NCBI GenBank assembly: GCA_022448765.1
Contig: JAKUTI010000151.1
Location: forward strand, 1-6,561
Direction: 5' to 3'
DNA: 6,561 nt
DNA from: Pseudomonadales bacterium
GTDB lineage: Bacteria > Pseudomonadota > Gammaproteobacteria > Pseudomonadales > Azotimanducaceae
Shown: positions 1 to 6,554 of the stretch, one piece after another
Numbering within the stretch: position 1 is the first letter of the stretch
Layout: each line of letters starts with the position of its first letter
Translations under genes and position numbers: made by a program
Notes under the pieces: model-generated
Databases searched by the model: none
The model's input: the letters and a program-made list of their open reading frames with translations, nothing else
Told to the model about the DNA's origin: nothing

Positions 1-41
1 AAGAAGGTGTGGACTTCCTCTTTGGTCATCGTTGCTGGCAA
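1..41 (-). CDS. 5' end of an unidentified gene, truncated by the window edge
   Basis: Thirteen complete codons are visible, starting at TTG (41-39) and reading LPATMTKEEVHTF before the window ends. The start choice rests on the ribosome binding site AAGGAG (complement of 48-53), which sits 6 nt from the TTG but 18 nt from the in-frame ATG at 29-27, too far for normal use. The short peptide begins like an amphipathic N-terminal helix (TKEEVHTF). It is vaguely reminiscent of the starts of small hotdog-fold thioesterases, but this is only an impression from a few residues and no function should be assigned. The gene is transcribed away from queF, so 42-212 should contain divergent promoters. An overlapping plus-strand frame (7-216) has no ribosome binding site and runs into queF, so I read it as a shadow. 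Confidence 0.5.
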   Translation of the reverse strand, partial: MPATMTKEEVHTF

Positions 42-212
42 TCTCGTCTCCTTGTTTTTCGTGACATTTCTAGATTCTCTCAAGAAAATCGCAGTGGTCT
101 ACTCTGCATCTATACTATTTATTGTTCGTAGTCGCCTTGATAGCGTTGTTTCCCCAACTAATTTTGGTTCGGATTTGAATTTGCGATCTAGCCAATTCGT
201 CGGGCGGATTTC
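42..212. promoter_or_regulatory. Divergent intergenic region between the left-edge gene and queF
   Basis: This 171 bp stretch is more A+T-rich than the flanking genes and must carry promoters in both directions if the two genes are independently expressed. Plus-strand candidates for queF are TTGATA (137-142), 16 bp spacer, TAATTT (159-164), and a better -10 box TATACT (111-116) that lacks a recognisable -35. None is strong enough to call a transcription start. I see no terminator. There is no convincing preQ1 riboswitch, which would have been the expected regulator for a queuosine gene in Firmicutes. Confidence 0.35.
48..53 (-). promoter_or_regulatory. Shine-Dalgarno AAGGAG for the left-edge gene
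   Basis: The minus strand reads AAGGAG here, followed by a 6 nt spacer and TTG at 41-39. It is the strongest ribosome binding site in the window and is the reason for preferring the TTG start over the ATG at 29-27. Confidence 0.5.
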
Positions 213-1028
213 ATGAATCGCGATAAAAAAGACCTACCGTTGGGCCGCAGGGTCGGCTTTGCGGCGGAATATAGTCCCGACGCCCTTAGAGCCATCTCTC
301 GTGACGATCAGCGCCGCGCCGTTGAAATGAAAAACATCCATCCTTTCATAGGAGAAGATGTTTGGAATTGTTATGAGTTTAGTTGGTTGGGGAATGAGTA
401 TCGTCCCTGCGCCGCGATACTGCGCGTCGTGGTTCCTTGCGAGTCCAAGAATATGGTCGAAAGCAAATCGTTGAAGCTTTACCTCAATTCCTTTGCCCAA
501 ACGACGTTTGCTGACGAACAAGAAGTGATCGAACGACTCAAGACGGATGTATCTGAAATCTGCGGAGTGCCGGTGGGCATTTTGTTGATGAATATCGATA
601 ACGAAAGTGGGGTCCAAGAATTAACGGGGGATTGCCTTGACCAACTGGCAGTCCGCATCGAAACTTTTCAACCCGACACGACAATACTTATACCGGAAGG
701 TGAGGCTCGATCGGGGTCGGTTTTTTCACACCTATTTCGAAGCATCTGTCCTGTCACAGGCCAACCGGACCACGCAACGATTGCCATCGCATACGAGGGA
801 GGTGGGGTTCAGCGCGAGTCGCTGCTCACGTATCTGGTTTCGTATCGCGAATACGCAGGTTTTCACGAACACGTCGTTGAGCGTATTTATCGGGATTTGA
901 TGGAGGTGGCTTCTTTCACCAAGTTGTCGGTCGAGGGACACTTTTTGAGGCGAGGGGGTATTGATATCAACCCGTTTCGAGCCACACACCCACGAACTCG
1001 TCCTTTCTCAAGAGCCACGCGTCAGTGA
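213..1028 (+). CDS. queF: NADPH-dependent 7-cyano-7-deazaguanine (preQ0) reductase, long bimodular form
   Basis: QueF reduces the nitrile of preQ0 to the aminomethyl group of preQ1 using two NADPH in the cytoplasm, a step toward queuosine at position 34 of tRNAs with GUN anticodons. The 271 residues match the long, two-module tunnelling-fold class (the E. coli enzyme has 282). Visible hallmarks: WNCYEFSWL (51-59); the QueF motif ESKSLKLYLNSF (83-94), whose Glu-Ser-Lys contacts substrate and NADPH; the nucleophile Cys179 in SICPVTGQPD with the acid Asp186; FHE (217-219), with His218 and Glu219 matching E. coli His229 and Glu230; and RRGGIDINPFR (246-256) near the C-terminus. All catalytic residues are present, so the enzyme should be active. 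The ATG is the only possible start: an in-frame TAG lies at 189-191, and a weak GGGCGGA (202-208) precedes it. The 3' end overlaps the convergent hydrolase gene by 7 bp. No other queuosine gene is in the window. Confidence 0.97.
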   Translation: MNRDKKDLPLGRRVGFAAEYSPDALRAISRDDQRRAVEMKNIHPFIGEDVWNCYEFSWLGNEYRPCAAILRVVVPCESKNMVESKSLKLYLNSFAQTTFADEQEVIERLKTDVSEICGVPVGILLMNIDNESGVQELTGDCLDQLAVRIETFQPDTTILIPEGEARSGSVFSHLFRSICPVTGQPDHATIAIAYEGGGVQRESLLTYLVSYREYAGFHEHVVERIYRDLMEVASFTKLSVEGHFLRRGGIDINPFRATHPRTRPFSRATRQ

Positions 1029-1798
1029 GGGTCGCTGTGTTCGATTCGCTGAAGTTCGGTCCACATGACCAGTAAAGTTGAGCGTATGGTCGAGGCCCAA
1101 ATCTTGTAGCCTTCGCTGTTCATATGCAGGCCATCGGATACAAAAAGCTCGGGTCTTGGTCGACCCTTTTCGTTCAGCATTGGCGGTCCAATATCAAAAA
1201 AGCAAAGGTTGGCCCTTGTTTCGGCTCGTCGCTGCATTTCTCGGTTGACCTTTAGCATTGTCGGCCAAAGTGCCTCGCGTCTCACCGACGGCTTGATCGC
1301 GATAAAACAGACTTTCGTACCGGGCAACTTTCGACGGGCGTAGTCAATGAAATCTTCGTAGTCTTCGATTAGCTCGTCGGCCGTTAGCCCAGCAGCAAGA
1401 TCGTTGTCGCCTTCATAGACGACAATGATCTTCGGTTTGTACTTATCGACGATGCGGTTGCGGTAATAATTCAGGTGGTTCATTTGGGAACCACCAAAAC
1501 CACGGTTGATGACGGGAATCGGGGCGAAGTCTTTTTCAAGAGAGCGCCAAAACACGATACTTGAACTCCCAACAAACAGGACCGCGCCTTCAGGGGGGAG
1601 AGATTCGACATCCTTCGCTTCGAAGGCTTGGATACTTGTTTCCCAGTACTCGGCGCCGCTCATGTCGCGTAGGGCTGCATAGATCCAGCTTGCTCCGATA
1701 ACTGCGATCGCGGCAGCGATTGATAGACTCCAAGTCAGTAACTTCCGAATCATCGACACGCGGGTAGGCTGGCGCGGCTTCGGGCATTTTGGCGGCAT
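1022..1798 (-). CDS. Membrane-anchored SGNH/GDSL-type hydrolase (lipase/esterase or acetylhydrolase family)
   Basis: A serine hydrolase of the SGNH superfamily, which cleaves ester bonds in lipids, acylated sugars or similar substrates. Of 258 residues, about 22-42 form a hydrophobic segment preceded by Arg and Lys, without an obvious cleavage site, suggesting a signal anchor with the catalytic domain outside the cytoplasm. Block I is GSSSI (77-81), with Ser79 aligning with the Ser of GDS; block II is NRGFGGSQ (98-105), supplying the oxyanion Gly; block III is EGDND (129-133), with Asn132; block V is SDGLHMN (221-227), with Asp222 and His225. The set is complete, so activity is expected; the substrate is unknown. 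The start is uncertain: the ATG at 1798 is the first after an in-frame TAA but lacks a Shine-Dalgarno, and the ATG at 1753 (residue 16, MIRKLL) would give a cleaner signal anchor. The gene lies 52 bp after the ABC pair on the same strand, suggesting an operon and a role on the exported product (inference). Confidence 0.88.
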   Translation of the reverse strand: MPPKCPKPRQPTRVSMIRKLLTWSLSIAAAIAVIGASWIYAALRDMSGAEYWETSIQAFEAKDVESLPPEGAVLFVGSSSIVFWRSLEKDFAPIPVINRGFGGSQMNHLNYYRNRIVDKYKPKIIVVYEGDNDLAAGLTADELIEDYEDFIDYARRKLPGTKVCFIAIKPSVRREALWPTMLKVNREMQRRAETRANLCFFDIGPPMLNEKGRPRPELFVSDGLHMNSEGYKIWASTIRSTLLVMWTELQRIEHSDPH

Positions 1799-1804
1799 GA
1801 GGTA

Positions 1805-1819
1805 TGCGACGATGTCGCA
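1805..1819 (-). repeat. Perfect 6 bp inverted repeat with 3 nt loop ahead of the SGNH hydrolase gene
   Basis: TGCGAC, a three-base loop, then GTCGCA form a compact hairpin in the 52 bp gap between the second ABC gene and the hydrolase, ending 6 nt before the ATG at 1798. No T-run follows on either strand, so it does not look like an intrinsic terminator. It would lie where a Shine-Dalgarno is normally found and could lower initiation at the first ATG or mark an mRNA processing site; both are guesses. Confidence 0.4.
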
Positions 1820-1850
1820 AACGTCTTACGATCTCTCGAATTAGGCGTAC

Positions 1851-3866
1851 TCACGTGGTTGTTTGCAATTCGACAAATCGTCGGTAGTGGCCATCGCTTT
1901 TTTGCATCAGCTCTTCGGGGCTACCTTGCTCAAGGACTTGTCCCTCGTCGAGAAAGACTATGTGGTTTGATTGAGCGATCGTCGATAGCCGATGCGCGAT
2001 GATGATGACGAGTCGATCTTTCGCAGCTTCGTGCAGTGCTTGGACGAGATACTGCTCGGTCTCAGGATCGAGCGCCGATGTCGGTTCGTCGAGAATGAGA
2101 ATCTTGGAATCTCGCAATAGCCCACGCGCAATAGAGATCCGTTGTTTCTGACCGACGGAAAGTTTGCTGATTGCGGCCGTCCCGAGTTTGGTTTGGTACC
2201 CATCGGGAAGCGACGCGATAAAGTCGTGTATCCCCGCGATCCGAGCCACCCTTTCAACCTCGTCAACGGTTGTTGCAGGACTGTTGTACGCGATGTTTTC
2301 GAAAATAGTCGTTGAGAACAATTGCGTTTCCTGAAATACGTAGGCGATTTGTTCGCGGAGGCTCGTCATCGTGAGTTCTTCGACGTTATAGCCATCCACC
2401 AACACTTCACCTTCGGTAGCAACGTGGTAGCGTGGTATCAGGTAGGCAAGGCTCGTTTTGCCGGCGCCGGTGGGCCCGACGAACGCAACGATTTGGCCGA
2501 TCTTTCCTTTTAGCGAGATGTTTTCGAGCGCTCGTCGGCCGTCGGGATAAACGAGTCCTGCCCCTCGTATTTCGATACCCGTTTCGATGGGTGGCAGGTC
2601 TCGATCCCCCATCTCTGCTTCCGGGGGGAGGTCCATTAAGGCGAAAACACGACGCATCCCTGGCGCGTAACGTTGTAGATGAATCCATAATGTGGAGAAG
2701 CTGACTGCCGGACCCCTCATCCAACCGAAATAGAAGAATAGTGCGCCGTAGTCGCCCGGCGTTAATACCCCGTCGATGATTGGCCCGATGATGACTAGAA
2801 ATACGATCGTGTTCATGAGCGCGTGAGCGAGGCCTTGCGCGTTTCCCAACAAAATGTCGACGAACACCGTAAATCGAAAGCGTTTGAACGATTCACTGCT
2901 CTCGCCTCCGAAACGTTGTTTTTCTTTCTGATTGCCGCCGAGACTCTGGACGGCCAGTACGTTATCCATGCCCTCTTCAATGGTGCTGGTTGTGGATGCT
3001 CCCGCTATTCGGCTGCGTTCCTGGACGCGCCTTATGGCCGACGAAAAAGGACCGGTGATTAAGATGAACATGGGGAAGATAGCGGCTGCAGCCCAAACCA
3101 CCGCAGGGACGTGAGGATACGCACTCCACATGTTGTACATCGCCGCGCTAAAGACCGCGGTAGATAGAGTTGGTCGGTTAATCACCTCATAAAAGATCTG
3201 ATTAATCGAAGGCGCGTCGTACATGACTCGATAGATAGTGTCTCCGATCCTTTGATCGTCGAGTGTGGTGACAGGTAACGCTTTTATTCGTTCAAACAGC
3301 TTGGCGCGAATCAGGTGGTTCACGGACTGCGTCAACCTGGAGTTCATCTTGTATTCGTAATAACCAACGATGCCGCCCGAGAAACTATGACCGCCGTGCG
3401 TCAAGTTATCTTGCTGGGTGGCCGTATCCATGCCTTCTTCCAATCCGGCTTCTGTTGTGTCGTTTTGGGCATCGGAGTAAGCGCCAAAAACAATGACTAA
3501 AAGAACGGAAATAGCAACGATCCACGCCATGATTTCGAAAGCCGACATCCCTTGAAAAACGGCTAACAGTGGATGTAGCCACGCCGGATAACCAAGGTAA
3601 CCCGTGCCCGGATCGCCAATGATGTCTCGACCGAGCGCAACGTGATCGATGATGATTTTTGTTCCCCAGGGGAGGACAAAAACGGGGAACATCAGGGAAA
3701 GTAGAGTCAACGTCCATTTGATCGCAAACCGGATCTTGAAGAAGCGGACGTAAAACCATCCCCGCCCGAGCACATGCATGGTCTCGAGGAAGCCCATCCT
3801 TGTGTAAGACCCGAAGATATCCTCCTGGTTACTGGGATCACGTTCTAGGGTTGGTGGTTCGGCCAC
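1851..3866 (-). CDS. ABC exporter half-transporter (membrane domain fused to ATPase), second subunit
   Basis: A type IV exporter subunit of 671 residues, somewhat above the usual 580-600, with the membrane domain first and the nucleotide-binding domain last. Membrane helices lie near 52-74, 111-130, 234-250, 254-275, 342-364 and 370-392, preceded by an amphipathic elbow helix (about 33-50). ATPase motifs are complete: A-loop Tyr440, Walker A GPTGAGKT (464-471), Q-loop Gln512, signature LSVGQ (569-573), Walker B with Asp593 and catalytic Glu594, D-loop SALD (597-600), H-loop His625. Two oddities: a polar Asp/Gln/Gly/His-rich insertion at about 131-172 where the first cytoplasmic loop begins, and the segment before the signature reads GTAAISK rather than the usual GERG form. 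The start is GTG, 2 bp after the TAA of the upstream ABC gene, with GGAG 10 nt before it, so translational coupling and a heterodimer with that product are likely. It resembles lipid, peptide or drug exporters of the MsbA/MDR type; the substrate is not determinable. Confidence 0.93.
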   Translation of the reverse strand: MAEPPTLERDPSNQEDIFGSYTRMGFLETMHVLGRGWFYVRFFKIRFAIKWTLTLLSLMFPVFVLPWGTKIIIDHVALGRDIIGDPGTGYLGYPAWLHPLLAVFQGMSAFEIMAWIVAISVLLVIVFGAYSDAQNDTTEAGLEEGMDTATQQDNLTHGGHSFSGGIVGYYEYKMNSRLTQSVNHLIRAKLFERIKALPVTTLDDQRIGDTIYRVMYDAPSINQIFYEVINRPTLSTAVFSAAMYNMWSAYPHVPAVVWAAAAIFPMFILITGPFSSAIRRVQERSRIAGASTTSTIEEGMDNVLAVQSLGGNQKEKQRFGGESSESFKRFRFTVFVDILLGNAQGLAHALMNTIVFLVIIGPIIDGVLTPGDYGALFFYFGWMRGPAVSFSTLWIHLQRYAPGMRRVFALMDLPPEAEMGDRDLPPIETGIEIRGAGLVYPDGRRALENISLKGKIGQIVAFVGPTGAGKTSLAYLIPRYHVATEGEVLVDGYNVEELTMTSLREQIAYVFQETQLFSTTIFENIAYNSPATTVDEVERVARIAGIHDFIASLPDGYQTKLGTAAISKLSVGQKQRISIARGLLRDSKILILDEPTSALDPETEQYLVQALHEAAKDRLVIIIAHRLSTIAQSNHIVFLDEGQVLEQGSPEELMQKSDGHYRRFVELQTTT

Positions 3867-3868
3867 GT

Positions 3869-6385
3869 TTAATCCGCTCCGATTCGCGACAGATTGGTTT
3901 CTGCCTCAACAAATGCCCGGTAACGTCCACCTTCGTGTTGCATCAATTCCTGATGATTGCCGCTTTCGATGATCCGTCCGTCATCGAGATAAAGAATATT
4001 GTCGGCCCGCCTTATGGTGGAAATCCGGTGGGTGATGAGGAAAATCGCGCGGTCTCGCCCCCATTCCGACAAATTTGCCATGACGCGTTGTTCGGTTGCG
4101 GCATCTAAAGATGCCGTGGGTTCGTCAAGTATTAAGATGGGAGTATCGCGAACAACAGCTCGCGCAATCGAGAGTCGTTGACGCTGCCCGGTCGACAATT
4201 TACCGCCGCGGTCACCGAGGACCGTATCGAGTCCGTTTGGTAGACCGTTTACGTAGTCGTCCATGCACGCTATTCGCACTGCCTCGCTTATCCGGGCGTC
4301 GTCAGCTTGGGGCGCAACGTATCGAATATTGTCGCGAACACTCATTGCGAAGAGAACGTTTTCCTGTAACGCGATGGCGACATTCGCTCTAAGCGACGCG
4401 ATTTGATATCGATTTAATGGACGATCATCAATAGCGATGGTGCCGGAAGACGGATCGTAAAGCCGAAGCAGCAGCGACATCACCGTACTTTTGCCGGAAC
4501 CGGTGGGTCCGATTATTGCTGTTACGGACCCTGGTTTGGCGACAAAACTCACGTCTTCGAGTACAGGACGATTCTCTTCGTAGCGGAAGCCCACCTCCTG
4601 AAAACGAATTTCCTTACTAATACTAGTGAAGGCGATCGCGTCGGGGTCGTCTTGGATATCGGGTTCGATATCGAGAATATCGAATACCCGACTAAGGCCC
4701 ATCGCCATGTCTTGCGCAGAAAGCCAATTACGCATGAAGGCGCGGACATTGCCGACGGTTTCAAAGAATTTACCGCGAGCGAAATTAAACGCGGTCAAAT
4801 TCCAAACGGTAAAACTGAATGCCATCGCCGCGATCAGCTCCTTGGCAAAGATGTCGTTTCCCAGATTCGTGCTCATGGCGACAAAAAACTCGCCACCCAG
4901 AAGAAACGCCGACGCGATGGTGAACATGAGTACGGTGACTAATGCAATCAAGCGTCGGACTTGAAACGCGGCGTTCATTGCGACGACGGAGTCGGACTCC
5001 ATCTCCGCTTGAGTTTTTTCTTCGGCGTTATGTGCCTTGATGAGTTTGATGGATGCAAACGCCTCCTGGATACGGGATGTGACGTCCGAGGTTGCAGCCC
5101 GATAGACCAGGCTTCGTGTTCGCATACGGGGCATTCCCCATCGGGACAGAAGGATGGCCGGAATGAGCAGCGAAAACGCGATGGCTCCCATAATGGGGCT
5201 CAAAAACGAGAGCAAGAAGAGCGCATAGACCCAATACCAGCAGATCAATATCAATCCGACGAGTCGACCGATAACGCTAGTGACCTGAGCGCTATCGGCA
5301 TAGATTCGGTAGATCGAATCGCCCGTACGATGGCCGCTGTGATAGTTCAACGAGAGTTGGTGCCATCGTTCCACTAGGGCTAGGCGTAGATCTTGATTAA
5401 TTCGTTGCATGATCCAGACGGTGTAGTACGGCACGACCATGCCTATTGGCAGATTCACTGCCCAAATGAGTAGGTTAAGTTTCACCCACTGCCACTTTAG
5501 ATCGTGGCGTTGTTCACCGCTCAAGGTGTCGGTTTCTTCGCAGCTTGTTTCGGGTGCAGAGAAAAACCAGGAGGTCGCAACTTCGGGTTGAACACAATTG
5601 TCTAACATCAGGGAATTGGCGAGGAGGTCGGCAATGATCAATCCAAGCGGTAGCGATACGAATCCTTGGACACCCGCCAAGATATATAGGTAACTGAGGT
5701 GGGAGTTAAAACGGATACGCGTTTGTATTCGGCCTGAATGGAAGCGAAACTGAACCATCCAAGCCATCCCGCATGCGGCGGTAATGAGCGCGCCGTAAAC
5801 GACTGGAAGTGCGCCGTCTAATACAAGAATGCAGAGCAGCATGCTGAAAAATGCACACAGTGCTAAAAAGATAGCGATGAGGGCTTCAGTCCTTCCAGTA
5901 AAGATGCGCGACGCAAGGAGCCAAATCCCGATCACGACACCTGCTACGGTTATGTAGATCAGCCCGTCAGGGTAGACAAGCGCTGTATCGATCCAGCCGA
6001 GCAATGGACCTGCAATCGCAATCGCTGTAACGAAAAAGGGCGCATAGAAAAGGCTGAAACCTTCGCCAGTGACGTTATCGGCCACCGAGTCGCTGGTTCC
6101 TTGGCCCAGCGTATGCCATTGCCCAAGCAGTTGTGGGCGGACGAAGGGCCAGGCGCGGAAGAGAAGCAGTACGACGGCACGAAACCCGTACGTATCTTGC
6201 TCGACGCTTCGATCGCGGTCCTGGGGAATGTGGCCGTCTCCCTGGAATGGCAGCGCACGCGCACGAATGAAATCCTTCGGATCAAGATCGGATTTAGGCG
6301 TTCTATCACTGAAACGCCACATGATGACGGGAATCAAAAAGGCGATGGCCGTTGATCCCAGAGCAACAATCAAGACCGCGTTCAC
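3869..6385 (-). CDS. Large ABC exporter subunit with extra N-terminal membrane domain
   Basis: A membrane-domain/ATPase fusion of 838 residues, about 240 longer than typical exporter half-transporters. A hydrophobic helix (3-23) is followed by a polar stretch (25-68), an elbow-like amphipathic segment (70-90), and four additional predicted helices (about 112-134, 143-160, 166-188, 192-212). The standard six-helix core then begins near 231: helices near 232-255, 303-325, 375-395, 397-414, 481-505 and 515-535. ATPase motifs are complete: Tyr602, Walker A GPTGSGKS (626-633), Gln674, signature LSTGQ (730-734), Walker B Asp754 and Glu755, D-loop SLD (759-761), His786. The long first external loop holds Cys264 and Cys282. 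The GTG start is the only one possible upstream of the first helix, since a TAA lies 15 nt before it; no Shine-Dalgarno is seen. It is the first gene of a probable three-gene operon and the likely partner of the 671-residue subunit. Substrate unknown; the family includes lipid, peptide and drug exporters. Confidence 0.92.
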   Translation of the reverse strand: MNAVLIVALGSTAIAFLIPVIMWRFSDRTPKSDLDPKDFIRARALPFQGDGHIPQDRDRSVEQDTYGFRAVVLLLFRAWPFVRPQLLGQWHTLGQGTSDSVADNVTGEGFSLFYAPFFVTAIAIAGPLLGWIDTALVYPDGLIYITVAGVVIGIWLLASRIFTGRTEALIAIFLALCAFFSMLLCILVLDGALPVVYGALITAACGMAWMVQFRFHSGRIQTRIRFNSHLSYLYILAGVQGFVSLPLGLIIADLLANSLMLDNCVQPEVATSWFFSAPETSCEETDTLSGEQRHDLKWQWVKLNLLIWAVNLPIGMVVPYYTVWIMQRINQDLRLALVERWHQLSLNYHSGHRTGDSIYRIYADSAQVTSVIGRLVGLILICWYWVYALFLLSFLSPIMGAIAFSLLIPAILLSRWGMPRMRTRSLVYRAATSDVTSRIQEAFASIKLIKAHNAEEKTQAEMESDSVVAMNAAFQVRRLIALVTVLMFTIASAFLLGGEFFVAMSTNLGNDIFAKELIAAMAFSFTVWNLTAFNFARGKFFETVGNVRAFMRNWLSAQDMAMGLSRVFDILDIEPDIQDDPDAIAFTSISKEIRFQEVGFRYEENRPVLEDVSFVAKPGSVTAIIGPTGSGKSTVMSLLLRLYDPSSGTIAIDDRPLNRYQIASLRANVAIALQENVLFAMSVRDNIRYVAPQADDARISEAVRIACMDDYVNGLPNGLDTVLGDRGGKLSTGQRQRLSIARAVVRDTPILILDEPTASLDAATEQRVMANLSEWGRDRAIFLITHRISTIRRADNILYLDDGRIIESGNHQELMQHEGGRYRAFVEAETNLSRIGAD
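3877..3880 (-). promoter_or_regulatory. Shine-Dalgarno GGAG for the second ABC gene, inside the end of the first
   Basis: GGAG on the minus strand lies within the last codons of the upstream ABC gene, 10 nt before the GTG at 3866. It supports the GTG start and tight translational coupling, because the ribosome finishing the first gene ends on top of this site. Confidence 0.5.
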
Positions 6386-6396
6386 GTTTGATACAG

Positions 6397-6468
6397 ATTA
6401 GGAGACTTCAAATGCCGCTGATGGTTATACCCAGCTGTGGGCTAGTCCGAGCACGCGACGCTCCTAAT
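6397..6468. repeat. 8 bp inverted repeat (ATTAGGAG / CTCCTAAT) upstream of the ABC operon
   Basis: ATTAGGAG at 6397-6404 and its exact reverse complement CTCCTAAT at 6461-6468 are separated by 56 bp and flank the candidate -10 box. Two half-sites of a dimeric regulator acting by looping would look like this, but an 8 bp match within this distance can also arise by chance at a rate of a few percent. Confidence 0.3.
6424..6429 (-). promoter_or_regulatory. Possible -10 box (TATAAC) for the ABC operon
   Basis: The minus strand reads TATAAC, five of six matches to the sigma-70 -10 consensus, about 38 nt before the GTG at 6385, which would give a short leader. No recognisable -35 lies 16-18 bp further upstream, so the call is weak. 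Confidence 0.2.
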
Positions 6469-6518
6469 TGACTCCCCCTCAACCGAGACTCTGTGTCGGA
6501 GAAGCATAAGGTAGTTAA

Positions 6519-6554
6519 GGCTCATCGGCGACCCCGTATATAGGTTGCTGAGCC
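6519..6554. repeat. Imperfect hairpin at the right edge
   Basis: GGCTCA (6519-6524) pairs with TGAGCC (6549-6554); after one mismatch, 6526-6529 can pair with 6544-6547 using two G-T wobbles, leaving a loop of about 14 nt. There is no T-run on either side, so it is not a typical intrinsic terminator. It could be the remains of a terminator for a gene beyond the window or a leader structure of the operon. Confidence 0.3.

Noticed and set aside
42..212. preQ1 riboswitch ahead of queF
   Set aside because: I looked for the short stem plus A-rich tail pseudoknot of preQ1-I and the larger class II and III folds and saw none near the queF start. A covariance-model search would settle it.
7..216. 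Plus-strand 69-codon open frame before queF
   Set aside because: It has no ribosome binding site, overlaps the better-supported minus-strand gene start and the start of queF, and its hydrophobic first half just reflects T-rich intergenic DNA.
234..617. Minus-strand 127-codon frame inside queF
   Set aside because: It is fully antisense to a gene with certain identity, and the translation shows no recognisable domain.
1058..1070. GGTC / GACC stem as a terminator for queF
   Set aside because: The stem is only 4 bp, lies within the hydrolase coding sequence, and is not followed by a T-run.
3800..4108. Plus-strand 102-codon frame across the ABC gene junction
   Set aside because: It is antisense to the C-terminal ATPase end and the next gene start; the translation has no domain.
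4961..5377. Plus-strand 138-codon frame inside the large ABC gene
   Set aside because: It lies antisense to conserved core-membrane-domain coding sequence and shows no family motif.
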